From Miscanthus floridulus (lineage: Eukaryota > Streptophyta > Magnoliopsida > Poales > Poaceae): a stretch of 64,000 bases of DNA. Positions 47,480-59,403 of this stretch are shown here, piece after piece. The notes beneath the pieces were generated by a model. The model had not been told where the DNA came from. It worked only from the letters and a program-made list of their open reading frames with translations, and did not search any database. Position 1 is the first letter of the stretch. Each line of letters opens with the position of its first letter. The position numbers were made by a program, and so were the translations under genes. The stretch lies in assembly GCF_019320115.1 (NCBI RefSeq), contig NC_089591.1, positions 58,094,078 through 58,158,077 of the forward strand, written 5' to 3'.

Positions 47480-48950
47480 TCCGAATTCGAAAGGCAAACA
47501 CAGAATCAGTACGCTACAATAAGAGCCGAAGAAATACACAATGAAGATTTAAGAAAGATATAGAAGTACGTCGAAGACAACCCCGAATTAACCATGAAAG
47601 AGGCCGTGAACATCTATTATGATGTACATGGGATGGGAACACCGGACAATGAAGCAGGAAAGGGGCAATCTTTTGGTTCTCGATGACGAGTATAAAAATT
47701 TGACAACATATATGTGCCATTTGCATGAATATTACATAGCTCAATCAACAGAGACGGAGGACTTTGATTTTGAGGTTATTAACCATTTACCATATGTTTT
47801 TCATTATTCTAAAGAAGAGAAGTTTGATGTCGAGTGGGAGTGCTTGTTTCAGCTATATTCACAAATGTTGACGCTATGGACTATGTAAGTACTCTACACG
47901 CACGATATTACAATTAACTACTCTCTCGAGACACAAATTATTAACTTTTAAACACTTTTCATGATTTTATGTAGGTGTATAGCAAAATTTTGCATACTAA
48001 AAAGCAAATGTGATAACATAGGCTTTTTGGACCTCTTACGAGTCAATGAGAAGACATGTTTTGGCCTCCATGGATGTGACGTGAAAGACATAAAAGAGAG
48101 ATTGATTGCTGTTTTTGATGAATTTAAGATGAAGAACAAAACCCATATACTTCTAGCATACAACTACGAGTATGTGTTCTCGGCTTTTAATTTTATGCTT
48201 CTTTTTCGTTAAGATTATTTGATAATTAGGATTATGTTATTGCAGCAACCATTTCGTCTTTATTTGTGTCAATCTTGCTAAAAATCTGATGGAGATGTGG
48301 GACTCGAAGAAAAAAACCATTTCATCATCTGGATGCACTGGTGGCAAGTGCTGAATTAGTAAGCGATTCTAATAACATATTATTTTCTAGTCACACATAC
48401 CGCTTTCTAATGTTTCTTCTTTTAATATTGCACAGTGTCCAAAGAAGATATATCGGTGGGACATAGGTCCCATTCAAGGTTGTCGAAATGGAGGAAAAAT
48501 ACCTAAAATAGCCGCCGGAAAACAATGATTGCGAGTTTTATGTAATGTGGGCAATGCTTCTACATCGTCGAGAAATTAGAAGAAGCAGATAAGTTAGTGT
48601 GTATAATCCCTATTCATTTATGTCTGTTAATAATTCAACAAAATAATTTTCTGATCTCTCTTTGGATATCATCTTTTTTGAACGATAGCGCCAGAAATAA
48701 AATCACGAAAGACTGTTAGACATGGAGATCGTTCGCACTGCAATCGGAGCTGGTAAAATTTATCTTAGCCGAGGTATTGAAAAAAGATAGAGTATTTTCC
48801 ATTGCACAATCCATGAAGTTCAAGGACAAGTATGGCCTAGAGCGGCTCGCTAGATTATTGTAAGAAGTCCGAGAAGCATGCTTCATCTTATCGAATAAGT
48901 TCTTTTTTATTCTGAGGGATCGATATCTTAATAAGAACATTTGAACTGTA
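47480..48950 (+). pseudogene. ULP1-like cysteine protease (C48) domain of the CACTA second gene
   Basis: ULP1 family proteases cleave SUMO-type tails. Readable exons are 47500-47890 (DNPELTMKEAVNIYYDVHG, then an upstream helical region), 47976-48170 (DNIGFLDLLRVNEKTCFGL to ILLAYNY) and 48246-48360 (NHFVFICVNLAKNLMEMWDS). Joining GA to C across the 48171-48245 intron gives NYDNHF. The catalytic His falls at 48250-48252, the Asp (WDS) 17 residues later at 48301-48303, and the Cys (NNDCEFY) at 48530-48532, in the family order. A frame break after WDSKKK, stops near 48500 and a missing oxyanion-hole Gln context show decay. It continues to about 48940 (KDKYGLERLARLL). Confidence 0.75.
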
Positions 48951-49077
48951 ACCGTAACATTTGTAATGTTTAATATTGATGGACCTGTCGTCTACGTAGC
49001 GTATATAAAGCGAAACCTGATTCCACGAAAAAATATAAATTAAAATTAATTATAAAATAATAAAATACGAACGGGCC

Positions 49078-49423
49078 ATCACTGCCGGTTAGTAACAAAC
49101 CGACAGTGATGGACAAGATGGCACTGCCGGCTTGAACCATAAACCGGCAGCGTTGGCTTAGACATCACTGTCGGGTCTTGTCTCAAACCGACAGTGCTGG
49201 TTACGACAACACTGTCGGCTAAAGACACAAACCGACAGTAATGGTCGAGGTTACACTACCGGGTGGTTTGATGAACCGTCAGTGTTAGTGGAACTAAACT
49301 CTGTCGGGTTGTGTAAAGGACCGACAGTGAAGTCGCAGAACACTGTTAGTTTATAGGAACCGACAGTGATAGCTAATCCTCATTACTACCGATTTAGTTA
49401 TGTCGGTTCAAAATTTGATAGTG
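49078..49423. repeat. CACTA right subterminal and terminal repeats
   Basis: At least seven spaced pairs of cactgccggtt/cactgtcgg and aaccgacagtg, for example 49080-49112, 49125-49150, 49166-49198, 49210-49242, 49300-49332 and 49340-49372, then the terminal gatagtg. Confidence 0.8.
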
Positions 49424-49895
49424 GTGGGATGTTTTAAACCGGGAGTATTATCCTGATCTTTGCTGGTGCTCGTTCGATCGCCTGTGCCGCGAAAGTTACC
49501 CTAAGCTAGCAGTAGTGTTTAGTTGCTGGACGTCGGCGTCGCCGCTATGCGTGTACGCGCGTGCCACGCGGCCGTTCTGTGGAGACACGCTAATTAATCC
49601 CGGCCCCGCGGCCGGGTTTGTTTGCTTCTCATGCATACGCATGGCGTAGGCGCGTAGCCAGTTGCGTTGTGCTAATCGACAAGCATTCTTTGGATCATCT
49701 GGGAGACGAGATCCAAGTTTCCAACCGCACGGTGGGCCGGGGCAGCCGGACCCGGAGAGGAGGGATCAGGGATCGAAGAGGAGGAATCTCTCACCCGTGA
49801 GTCGGCCCTGCCCCAGCGCCAATACGTAGAGCGAGCGATGAGCTAGCTAGCTAGCCCAGCCAGCGTACATGTTGCCAAGTTGGCCCCGGAGTGAA

Positions 49896-49938
<43 letters not shown>

Positions 49939-50411
49939 TATATCATCATCATATTCTCCGGTAACTTATTCCTAACTAGCTAGTAGTATAGTACTTGCCT
50001 AAGGAACGAAAACTCTATATTTTGCTACCGATTTGTATATACTTCAATAATAATACATGTTTTCTCTCTATATATCATCGTTGGAGCCCGACCCACGCTT
50101 GAGTATGTATACTCCTAGCTACTACACTAGTGTGCATCTCCCGCATGCGCCCTACTCTACATCGACGTCGCAATTAATAATCGTTCTATTTCTTTGGTTT
50201 ATAAACTATATTTTTTCAGTCAATAAAAAATATTTTTCAATCACAACAAATAAGCCTCCTTTCGGCCATGGCAGCCACGCGAACAGGACATATGCGAGCG
50301 AGCCAGGATTGGATCGGCGTTGCATGCCTTTTGGAATCATGAACTGGCTCTGCTGCAGCTGCTACCCAGGAACTAAGCTAGCTAGCTAGAAGCAGGAACA
50401 CTAGCTAGCTA
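49424..50411. other. Intergenic, nothing recognised
   Basis: No gene. It contains a (TA)18 microsatellite at 49899-49934 and many ctagctagc words. Confidence 0.5.
49899..49934. repeat. (TA)18 microsatellite
   Basis: Uninterrupted alternating T and A over 36 bases. Confidence 0.9.
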
Positions 50412-50645
50412 GGCCTTATTTAGATTGATGTTAGGAATCAGTATTTGGTACTGTAGCACTTTCAGTTTGTATTTGATAATTATTGTCCAATCATGGTCTA
50501 ACTAGGCTTAAAAGATTCGTCTCGTAATTTACAATCAAACTGTATAATTAGTTATTTTTTATCTATATTTAAAACTCATGCATGTGTCCAAAGATTTAAT
50601 AGTGATGAAGAGAGAGTGAAAAAACTTTGCAATCTGAACAAGGCC
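50412..50645. mobile_element. Tourist-like MITE, 234 bp, TSD CTA
   Basis: Ends GGCCTTATTTAGATT and AATCTGAACAAGGCC are inverted repeats, flanked by CTA at 50409-50411 and 50646-50648. The interior words actgtagcac and ttcgtctcgtaattta link it to the MITEs at 4876 and 32626. Confidence 0.8.
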
Positions 50646-50648
50646 CTA

Positions 50649-51705
50649 GTCCGCCTGGCGCCGTGCGTGTCGATCGCCAGATCATCATATATATTCCTGT
50701 TACCTCCCGCGTTGCATTGGTCAGGGTAGCAACGAATTCAACTCCACTATTTCTCGTGATTTTTGCTACCTCCAATCATGCATATATTCGTCCATCATGG
50801 GAGTGTATATATCATGTGTTGGCCTGATCATATGATATATATATCGATGAGAGCCGGCCGGCCGGCCTGATCGGTAAAGCGTGACATGGCAACTGGGTAA
50901 AAATTCACGCGTGCACCGGCCGGTCCCGGACGTCCGCGCGGCGATCGAAAAAGCTAGCTCAGCTCCTCGCGACACGTTCTCCGGCAGCGAGCTGTGACAG
51001 CTGAGCGAAAGGGGCCGATAATAATGTAATAAAAAAAGAGGAATGCGTTGCACTGTTGTTGCACACCGCGCTTGCCGTTCCTTAGCCAAACTCTGCCTCC
51101 GACTGCAGCTTAATCGACAAGCATTCCATCCATGCATGTTTGTGACTTTGTTCTCTTGTTCACATGCATGATTAATTGCTGATGATTGTGTTGTGTGATT
51201 AACTGCTAGCTAGCAGTAGCAGCAGGAAAAACGATCGATGCATGCAGCAGTGCCATGGTACTAAGTGATGTTGCTACTGCTACATGCTCCAGCGCCGCTG
51301 TCGAGCTGAAGAAGAAGAACATCGTGAGAGAGAGATCGTGAGAGAGAGAGAGAGAGAGAGAGAGCGCTATTGACATGCTCAAGATGATGCTGCCCACTAC
51401 TGTGGGAACATTTGGCAACAGGAGCCCGTGACGGGATAGCGAGGCCTTGCATCAGCATGCGTTGTTGTTGGTTAACTAGGCTGCCAGCTCACGCTGCTGC
51501 ACAGCAAAATTTCTCGTCTCGGTTTGTTAGTAGCCATGATGATGTCATAAAACCTCCGTTTACCAAAGGCTGGAACTTTCAGGAGGAAGGAGAGCGATAT
51601 TATGAGTATATGACCCAAAAACATACTGTACTACTGGAACTGTATCGGGTCCTGGATAGATGCTGGCTTCCATATATCTGCCTATCTATCAACTATTACT
51701 CGTGC
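50649..51705. other. Intergenic, nothing recognised
   Basis: No gene with family resemblance. The open frame at 51412-51720 matches nothing I know. It contains a (GA)n repeat at 51340-51364. Confidence 0.45.
51340..51364. repeat. (GA)12 microsatellite
   Basis: Twelve GA units, preceded by a shorter gagagaga run at 51325-51334. Confidence 0.85.
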
Positions 51706-51719
51706 ATGCATGGAGGCTG

Positions 51720-52120
51720 AAAGCGTTTCTACTAGATTGGCCGTGGACCTCATCGAGACGAGGAGGGATCTTTAGGCGAAGAGCGACGAGCTCGGTATCT
51801 TGAGTGCCGCCCTTGGAGTGGTCTGTGACGACCTAGAGGTGGTGCGGTCGAAGGGGACCAGTTCACTTGCGACCCGTGCCGTCGAGATCACGGTGCGGGT
51901 GCGCCACCTCGAGAGGAATGCCCTTCGCGCCGGGGTTAATCAATCCTTCGCGACTGCTTGTTCTCATTACGGGGACAACATCGACCTGGAGGCGATGAGC
52001 CACGGCTTCGAGCCTGGCTATGAGGACCACGAGCTGGAGGAGATGGAGACAGTGGTGGCTCCCCTTTCGCAGGACCTAGCGGACAAGATCGAAAGCATAG
52101 TTCTTTTCTGGAGGGGTTAG
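51720..52120 (+). pseudogene. Antisense ORF of the gypsy element (Transposase_28/gypsy-type family C-terminal part)
   Basis: The plus-strand frame reads AVDLIETRRDL, a stop at 51776-51778, then AKSDELGILSAALGVVCDDL and on to HYGDNIDLEAMSHGFEPGYE, ending WRG and TAG at 52118-52120. It is helical and charged. It resembles the C-terminal part of plant proteins annotated as putative gypsy-type transposon (PF04195-like), usually found antisense and downstream of pol in grass gypsy elements. The family call is from memory. Its role is unknown and the copy is interrupted. Confidence 0.55.
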
Positions 52121-55100
52121 TTAGCCAAATAGGATCGGGCAATTATTCATGTAACGAGCGAACAAGCTCCGACGCCTCTATACTATCCGAACAAACTTAT
52201 CATTTTGTTTTGTTTGATCGAATTTTATTTTTCCTCCCTTTTTATGTGTGAAAAGGGGTTCGTGTGTTCCGACCCTTCCATTTGTTAAGACCGTAGGGCC
52301 CGAGGTGTAGGAGGAAAACCCTGATTACGCTGGTAAGCAAGAGTGCTGTAGCCACTAGAGCGTAGGTTTCTTAGCAGTCTGACCAGCCTTGCTTAGTCGT
52401 TTGTTTCCACAGACCTTGCCACTAGGTTTAACGTGAGGAAGAGGTCGGGCACGATGACTGTTTCAGAAAGGGTGTATTTATACCCTTATCAGCCCCTGAG
52501 TGAGATCCGACCCCTTGTCGTTGCTAGGGTCGGATGTCACTGAAGATCGAGGAGAGGATAGCGAAACTAGTAGGAGAAAGTGTCTCTTGCTTTTGTGCGC
52601 ACCCCCTCCCTAGAATCTGAGCCATCGTTCTGCGACCGCGTGCTCGGTCTCCTTGCGAGTCCAACTTTCCTTGGGCCCCCACGCGTAGCAGGGGTCCGGT
52701 CGAGGGTCGGCTCGTCTTTGTAATCGTCGCCCCATCGGCAGTTTCCGCAACCGGAGGGATTGAGCTAACGTCACTTGCCTCGATGGCTCGAGTGACGCGC
52801 TCGGTGAGCTTGCTAACGGGCATGTTCGAGTGGAATTCAGGTCCGTTGTTTGTGACGGGGTCAGCAAAAGCCCTTATGTGGCATTCCACTGCTCCTTAAC
52901 CCGCCTTCCAGTAGATGCCCAAGCCGTTCCGGAGGGCGACTCAGGTGGCCTGATGGCCTCCTCTCAATGGGGATTATGTGGGCTTGGCTTGTGGTTAGGA
53001 TCGAACGAGAAGGTTGAGATGACCCTGTTCACTTTTAAGTGGGTCGGGCGGAGGCCGCTAGGGCTCAGTCTATGTTCTCTCCCCTAGCTTTGTTCGACGT
53101 GAGGCGGCCTTGGGCCCTTCGCGGGCCGGCCTTTGAACCCCGGTCTCCTGATTTAGGGTCAGGCGCCCCGAGCCCCCGAGCCCCATGGGGTTTGGTAGGG
53201 GTCGGCTATGTTTCATGCGTCACCCCATCCTCGGTTTCCACAACTGAAGGGGCTGAGCTAACAACATTTGCCTTGATGGCTCGAGTGTCACGCTCGGTGA
53301 GCTCACTAACGGGCATGTTCAAGTGGAATACGGGTCCGTCATCCGCTGATGGGGTTGGCATAGCCCTCAGGTGGCATTCCACTACTCCTTAACCAGTCTC
53401 CCGGTAGATGCCCAAGCCATTTGATGGGCTTGGGTGGCCCATTGGCCTCTCCTCGAAGGAGATTCTGTGGGCTTGGCTCGAGGTTAGAATCGAACGAGAA
53501 ATGTCGAGATGTCCCTGTCCGCTTCTGAGCGGGGTCGGGCAAGGCCCTCTAGGGCTCATCTCAGTTTTTCTCCCCTGGCTCTGTTTGACACGAGGCAGCC
53601 TCGAGCCCTTCACGGGCTGGCCTTCGAACCTTGATCGATCACTGCTCATATCGAATGAGACGACTACCGCTTCGTGATGTGACGCGAAGCGTTGTGATAC
53701 AGCAATTGCATATGCAATGCTTGGATGAATGTATGGATGAATGAATGAATGAGAATGGATGAATGAATGATCATGCAATGGAAAATAAAAGTGGGGATCA
53801 GTAAGGTTACCTCGATGGCTCGAGTGACGGGTTCGGGGAGCACTTACCAGATGTGTCCGTGTGGGGTTCGGGTTCGACATTCGTGATGGAGCCGACGTAA
53901 CCTGCAAGGGGTATCTGGCTTCTCCGTACCCGTTTCTCGATAGTGGCCTAAGCCGTCCGACCGACCTAGGCAACCTGCCAGCCTCTCCTCGATGGAGATT
54001 CCGCTGGTGGGCCCCTCCAAACCCTTCAAGAGAAGGCGGAGGCTAAAGCTCGAGGTGCGGGGATAAAAACTCTGATCATACTGGTGAGCAAAGATGCCAT
54101 AGCCGCCGGGGCATAGGTTTCTCGTAGTCCGACTAGCTTTACTCAGTGCTTGTCTTCGCACACCTTGCCTCTAGTTTTTTAACGTGAGGAGGGGTTAGGC
54201 CTAGAGAATGTCTACCGAATAGACTCTCTTGATAGCCCTCGAGTGAGGCCCAACCTCTTGTTGTTGCTGGGGTCGAGGGCTCAATAGCGAAATTAATGCG
54301 CATAAAATAAGGTGACCTGTCTCTCAGCAGTGCCTTTGAGCCGTTCGATCGACTTGGGCACATGATTTACCTCGATGGTATGAGTGATGGGTTTAGAGAG
54401 CTCTTACTGGATATGATCGAGTGGAATCCGGGTCCATCACTCATGACAGGGTCGGCATACCTGCTGCTCCCTACCCATTTCTCAGCAGCGGCCAAGCCGT
54501 CCGATCCACTTATGTTACTTGCTGAGACAAGACTTACCTACGTAGATAGAGGATGAGAACATCCTACGCAAGAATTTAGTTAGACAGATAAGCCAGGTAG
54601 AGAACTTGTAATAAATAGACAAGCTCTTAAATTTCGTTATAGCAAAACAACTTTTTAGCCCTTCTCTCATTTTTTGTATAAAAAGGTTAGTGCATTATGA
54701 CCCTTTCTGTTGTTAAGGTCGTAAAGCTTGGGGGAAGGGTGAGCAAATTCTAATTACGCTGGTGAGCAAAGGCGCCGTAGCCACCGAGGCATAGGTCTCT
54801 CGCAATCCGACCAGTTATACTTAGAGTTTGTTCCCACAACCCTAGCTCCTAGGTCTTAACGTGATAGGGGGTCTGGTATGGAGAAGTGTTTGCCAGGCGG
54901 ACATACTCTTAAACCCGTACCGACCCTTTCCATGGCTAAGGTTGAAAAGCCCTGGGGTGTGGAAAAAACTCTGATCATGCTGGTGAGCAAAGATGCCGTA
55001 GCCACTGAGGCATAGGTTTCTCGCAGTCCGACCAGTTTTACTCAGCGTTTGTTTTCGCAAACTTCACTTATGGGTCCTAACGTGAGAGAAGGTCGGGCAT

Positions 55101-55252
55101 AGGGAATGTCTATCGGATAGGTATGTTCTTATTAGCCCCTGAGTCAGACCCGACCCCTCGCTGTTGCTGGGGTCAGGTGTCACCTAAAGGTCGGGGAGTT
55201 TGATAACAAAACTGATAAGAGAAAGTGTGCGTTTATTAAGGGTAAGAGCGAT
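52121..55252 (-). repeat. Noncoding repeat-module region of the gypsy element
   Basis: Two module types recur. Module A, about 150 bp (ctgattacgctggtaagcaa ... aacgtgagg), is at about 52298-52455, 54047-54205, 54722-54890 and 54945-55110. Module B, about 145 bp (cctcgatggctcgagtga ... atgcccaagcc), is at about 52738-52925, 53232-53418, 53805-53952 and 54364-54502. A third short module (gagtgagrcccgaccyct...gttgctggggtc) sits at about 52495, 54238 and 55140. Open frames here are composition artefacts. Confidence 0.75.
53718..53772. repeat. (GAAT)n/(ATGA)n microsatellite
   Basis: Imperfect tetranucleotide run of gaatgaatgaatgag type between repeat modules of the gypsy element. Confidence 0.8.
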
Positions 55253-58200
55253 GTAGCTGCTCGATGTTCTAGTCATTATCAAAGACCTCGCCGTTGATGG
55301 TCTTGAGCTTGTAAGCACCTATCCGAAGCACCTCTAGCAACAACATACTGGTCTCTCCCATGGCGGGGAGACTTTGTGGCGGTCCTTGCTACTCTAGACG
55401 AGGCGAAGGACTAGGTCTCCGATGTTGAAAGCTCAACCCCGCTGCTCGACGGTCGTGGTACTGTCGCAACACTTGCTGGTACTTGGCTGAGCAGGAGGAG
55501 GGCAATGTCGCGTGCTTCATCTAGCTAGTCCATGGCATCCTCGAGGGATGCCTCGGCTCCCTGTTCGTGGTATGCTTTCGACCCTTGGTGCTCCATAGTC
55601 GAGGTCAGTCGGGAGGACAACCTCAAAACCAGTAGACCATGAATAATGGTGTGTAGCTAGTGGCCTTGACTGGGGGTCATCCTCAGGCTCCAGTGCACCA
55701 TGGGAAGCTCCGTGACCCATCGTCCACCGAACTTGTTCAACTGGATGAAGATCCTAGGCTTGAGGCCTTGTAGGACCATGTCATTCGTGTGCTCAACCTG
55801 CCCGTTCGTGTGGGGGTGCGCCATGGTGGTCCAATCGACCCGGATGTGGTATTCATCACAAAATCTAAGGAACTTCTTTCCGGTGAACTACATGCCATTG
55901 TCAGTGATGGAGTTTGGGACTCCAAAGCGATGGACGATGTTGAGGAAGAACATCATGGCTTGCTCGGACTTGATCACGGAGATCGACCGTGCCTCTATCC
56001 ACTTTGTAAACTTGTCTACGGTGACAAGCAAGTGGGTATAGCCCTCAGGTGCCCTTTTGAGGGGTCCGACCAGATCGAGCTCCCTAGACCACGAACGACC
56101 ATGTGATGGGGATTGTCTAGAGTGCTTAGGCTGGCAGGTGGGTCTACCGAGCATAGTACTAACACCCTTCATAGGTGTGCACAATCTGCTCGACATTCGG
56201 CTACTGCGGTAGGCTAGTAGAAGCCTTGTCAGAACATGTTTCTGACTAGGGTTCTAGGCATGGCATAGGTGACCAGCAGATCCCACCGTGGATATCGCTC
56301 AGCAAACGCTTCCCCTGTTCGATAGGGGATGCAGCGCTATAGGATCTCGGTGTGGCTTTGTTTTTAGAGTTTACCCTCAACAAGGACAAAGGACTTGGCA
56401 CGATGCGCGAGCCATCGAGCCTCCATCTTATCCATCGGTAGCGCCTCATAGACGAGGCAGTCAAGGTAGAGCGTCCTCCAGTCGACCAGAGGGTTGGCTC
56501 TATTGCAAGGTCTTCTTTGAGCTCCATGACTTTAGGGTCGGATGGAGCCGATGGTTGGTCAGCCCCCGAGCCCGGGGCAGATGTCCTATCACCGGTTTGT
56601 TCTGGCCCCTCATAGCAAACTAAGGGCTTGTGCTGATCGCTGGTGAAGACACCCATTGGCACCGGCTCTTAGCCAGACGTCACTTTTGCCAGTGCATCGG
56701 CTGCCTCGTTGAGTCACCTCGGAATGTGGTTGAGCTCAAGGTCATCGAACTTGTCCTCTAGTTGGCAGACTTCTCAGCAATATGCAGCCATCTTGGCATT
56801 GTGGCTGCTCAACTCCTTCATGACTTAGTCGATGACCAGCTAGGAGTCATTCCGGACGTCGAGGCATTGGATGCCCAACTCAATGGTGATGCGTAGGCCG
56901 TTGAGGAGTGTCTCATATTTAGCCACATTGTTGGAGGAGGGGAAATGGATGTGGACCATGTACCTCATGTGTACCTCAAGGGGTGCAAACAAAGACTAGC
57001 CCCACGCCAGGTGCCTTTCTTCATCAGTGATCTATTGAAGTACATCGTCTAATACTTCTTGGTCGACGACCGCTGGTGGCATTTGGACCTCGGTCCACTC
57101 TACAACGAAATCAGCCAACACCTGGGACTTGATGGCCGTCTGGGAGGCATACGTAATGCCCTGGCCCATTAGCTCGAGTGCCCACTTCATGATTCTTCCC
57201 ATGGCATCCTGGCTTTGGATGACCTCGCCGAGGGGGAAGGACGTCACGACTGTCACCAGATATGACTCGAAGTAGTGGCACAACTTTCTCTTGGTGATGA
57301 GGATGGCGTATAGGAGCTTTTGGATTTGGGGGTAGTGGATCTTAGAAATGGATAGGACCTCGCTAATGAAGTACACAGGGCAGTTGTACTTTGAGGGTGC
57401 GTGTCCCTCTTCTTCTCGCTCTACTAGCAGGTTGGCACTTGACCACTTGCGTGGTGGCTGCAATAGTAGAGCAGAAGAGGTTCTCCATTGGTTGGAGGAA
57501 CTAGGATCGGGGCCTTCATCAGAAGCTGCTTGATCAGTGTCAAGTGCCTCCTAGGCCTCAGATGTCCATTCGAAGTGGTCGACCTTCTTTAGAAGTTGAT
57601 AAAGGGGGAGACCTTGTTCGCTGAGGCGCGAGATGAAGCGGCTGAGCACGGTGAAACATCCCTATAACTCATTGTACCCCCTTTGCATTCTAAATTGGGT
57701 CCATCCTTGTGATGGCCGAGATCTTCTCTGGGGTTGGCCTCGATGCCACTGCTCAGAGAAAATGAAACCAAGCAGCATGCCCCTCAGGACCCCTAAAACT
57801 GCAGTTCTCAGGGTTGAGCTTAATGCCATTTGCTTGAAGTTTTGCGAAGGTATGCTCAAGGTCAGCTACGAGCTAGGTTAGCCCATTTGGACTTGACCAC
57901 GATGTTGTCTACGTAGGCCTTAATGGATCCGCCTGATGAGGTCTCTAAAACACTTGAGCATACAACGCTGATATGTAGCCCCAATGTTCTTTAGACCGAA
58001 TGGCATTGTGACATAGCAGAACAATCCGAAGGGGGTGATGAAAGATGTCACGAGTTGGTCAAACTCTTTCATCGTGATTTGATGGTACTCGGAGTACGCA
58101 TCAAGGAAGCAAAGGGTTTCGCACCCTGAGGTAGAGTCGACTATTTGGTCTATGCGCGGCAAAGGAAATGGATCCTTTGGGCACTCTTTGTTGAGACCCA

Positions 58201-59403
58201 TGTAGTCAACACACATCCTCTATTTCTCACTCTTCTTTCATACAAGAATGGGATTAGCTAACCACTCAGGGTGGTACACTATCTTGATGAACCCAACCAC
58301 CAAAAGCTTCGTGATCTCCTCACCGATGGCCCTATGTTTCCCCTCGTCGAAGCGACATAAGCATTGCTTCACCAGCTTAGAGCCTGGGCTGATCTTCAAG
58401 GCATGCTCGGTGACTTCCCTTGGAATGCCTGACATGTCCGAGGGTTTCTACGCAAAGATGTCTCTGTTGGTACGGAGGAAGCCGACGAGCGCGCTTTCCC
58501 ATTTGGAGAAAAGCGTAGTGCCAATGCGCACCACTTTGCCCATGGGGCTGCTAAGGTCTATGGGGACCTCCTTGATGCCCTCCACTAGCTTGAAAGACCT
58601 GGACCGACTGCTTGGGGTCGGGTGCTTCTTTGGTGACCTCCTTCCTAATGGCCGCGAGCTCTCCGGAGGCGACGATTGCATTGGCGTGATCACAACACTT
58701 GACCTCACACTCGTAGACGCGCTGGAAGGAGGTGTCAATGGTGATGACCCTGCCTGGCCCCAACATCTTTAGTTTTAGGTAGGTGTAGTTGGGGATGGCC
58801 ATGAACTTCACATAGCATGATCGTTCTAGGATGGCAGTGGTAGATTCCATGGAACCCAACCACCTCAAAGGTGAGGGTCTCCATCCTATAGTTGGACGGA
58901 CCCCCAAAGGTGATGGGAAGATCGATCTACCCAAGTGGCATGGCCTGCTTTCCAGGCACAATGTCGTGAAAAGGCGCTCCGATCAGTCAGATGTGCGCTC
59001 GATTGATGCCCATAGCGTCGAGCGTCTCGGCGTACATGATGTTGAGGCCGCTGCCTCCATCCATCAGTACCTTGGTGAGCCACTTCATACCGACAATTGG
59101 GTCGAACATGAGCGCGTATCTCCCCGGCCATAGGACGCTCTCTAGGTGGTCTGTCCTATCGAAGGTTATGGCGGACTCTGACCATCGGAGGAAGGTAGGC
59201 TTAGATGGCTCGGCCGTATAGACCTCGCGGCACACGAGCTTCTGACAGCGCTTAGAGTCATAGGCTGCTGACCCTCCAAAGATCATAAGGCATCCATCTA
59301 GCATCAGAAAGCTGCCATACCTCCCCTCGGCATCATCCATGGTCGGCTCGAGGTCCTTCCCATGCTCCCCTTTGTTGGAACCTCCAAATAAGAACCGCTT
59401 CAT
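55253..59403 (-). pseudogene. Gypsy pol: protease, reverse transcriptase, RNase H, integrase
   Basis: Protease: 58987-59403 with the active-site motif LMDGGSGLN at about 59040-59070. RT: 58238-58435 (HPEWLANPILV) and 57920-58216 (CVDYMGLNKECPKDPFPLPR, CYVTMPFGLKN). After a frame shift the catalytic box reads AYVDNIVVK at 57904-57918, so the second Asp of YVDD is Asn. RNase H-like: 57032-57463. Integrase: 55888-56196 with LDLVGPLKRAPEGYTHLLVT, VDKFTKWIEA and NSITDNGM, then GQVEH in another frame, and the C-terminal LKTINGEVF and IEQLHRSYP near 55253-55300. It makes cDNA of the element and inserts it. Stops and shifts in several places and the YVDN change make it inactive. Confidence 0.88.

Larger units (their letters stand above)
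33133..49423 (+). mobile_element. CACTA (En/Spm-like) transposon, about 16.3 kb with nested insertions
   Basis: Left end CACTATCGG at 33133, right end GATAGTG at 49423, so the termini are inverted CACTATC. Both ends carry subterminal arrays of CACTGTCGGTT and AACCGACAGTG. The interior has a TNP2-type transposase gene at 34306-37700 and a second gene at 41390-48950. Without the 4-kb solo LTR the element would be about 12 kb, in the range of autonomous grass CACTAs. No perfect 3-bp target duplication is visible (ctt against gtg). Internal subterminal-like clusters at 38.4, 39.35 and 40.45 kb leave open that two CACTA elements are joined here. Confidence 0.75.

Noticed and set aside
33130..49426. 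A 3-bp target duplication of the CACTA
   Set aside because: The bases outside the termini are ctt and gtg; they do not match, so no TSD is claimed.
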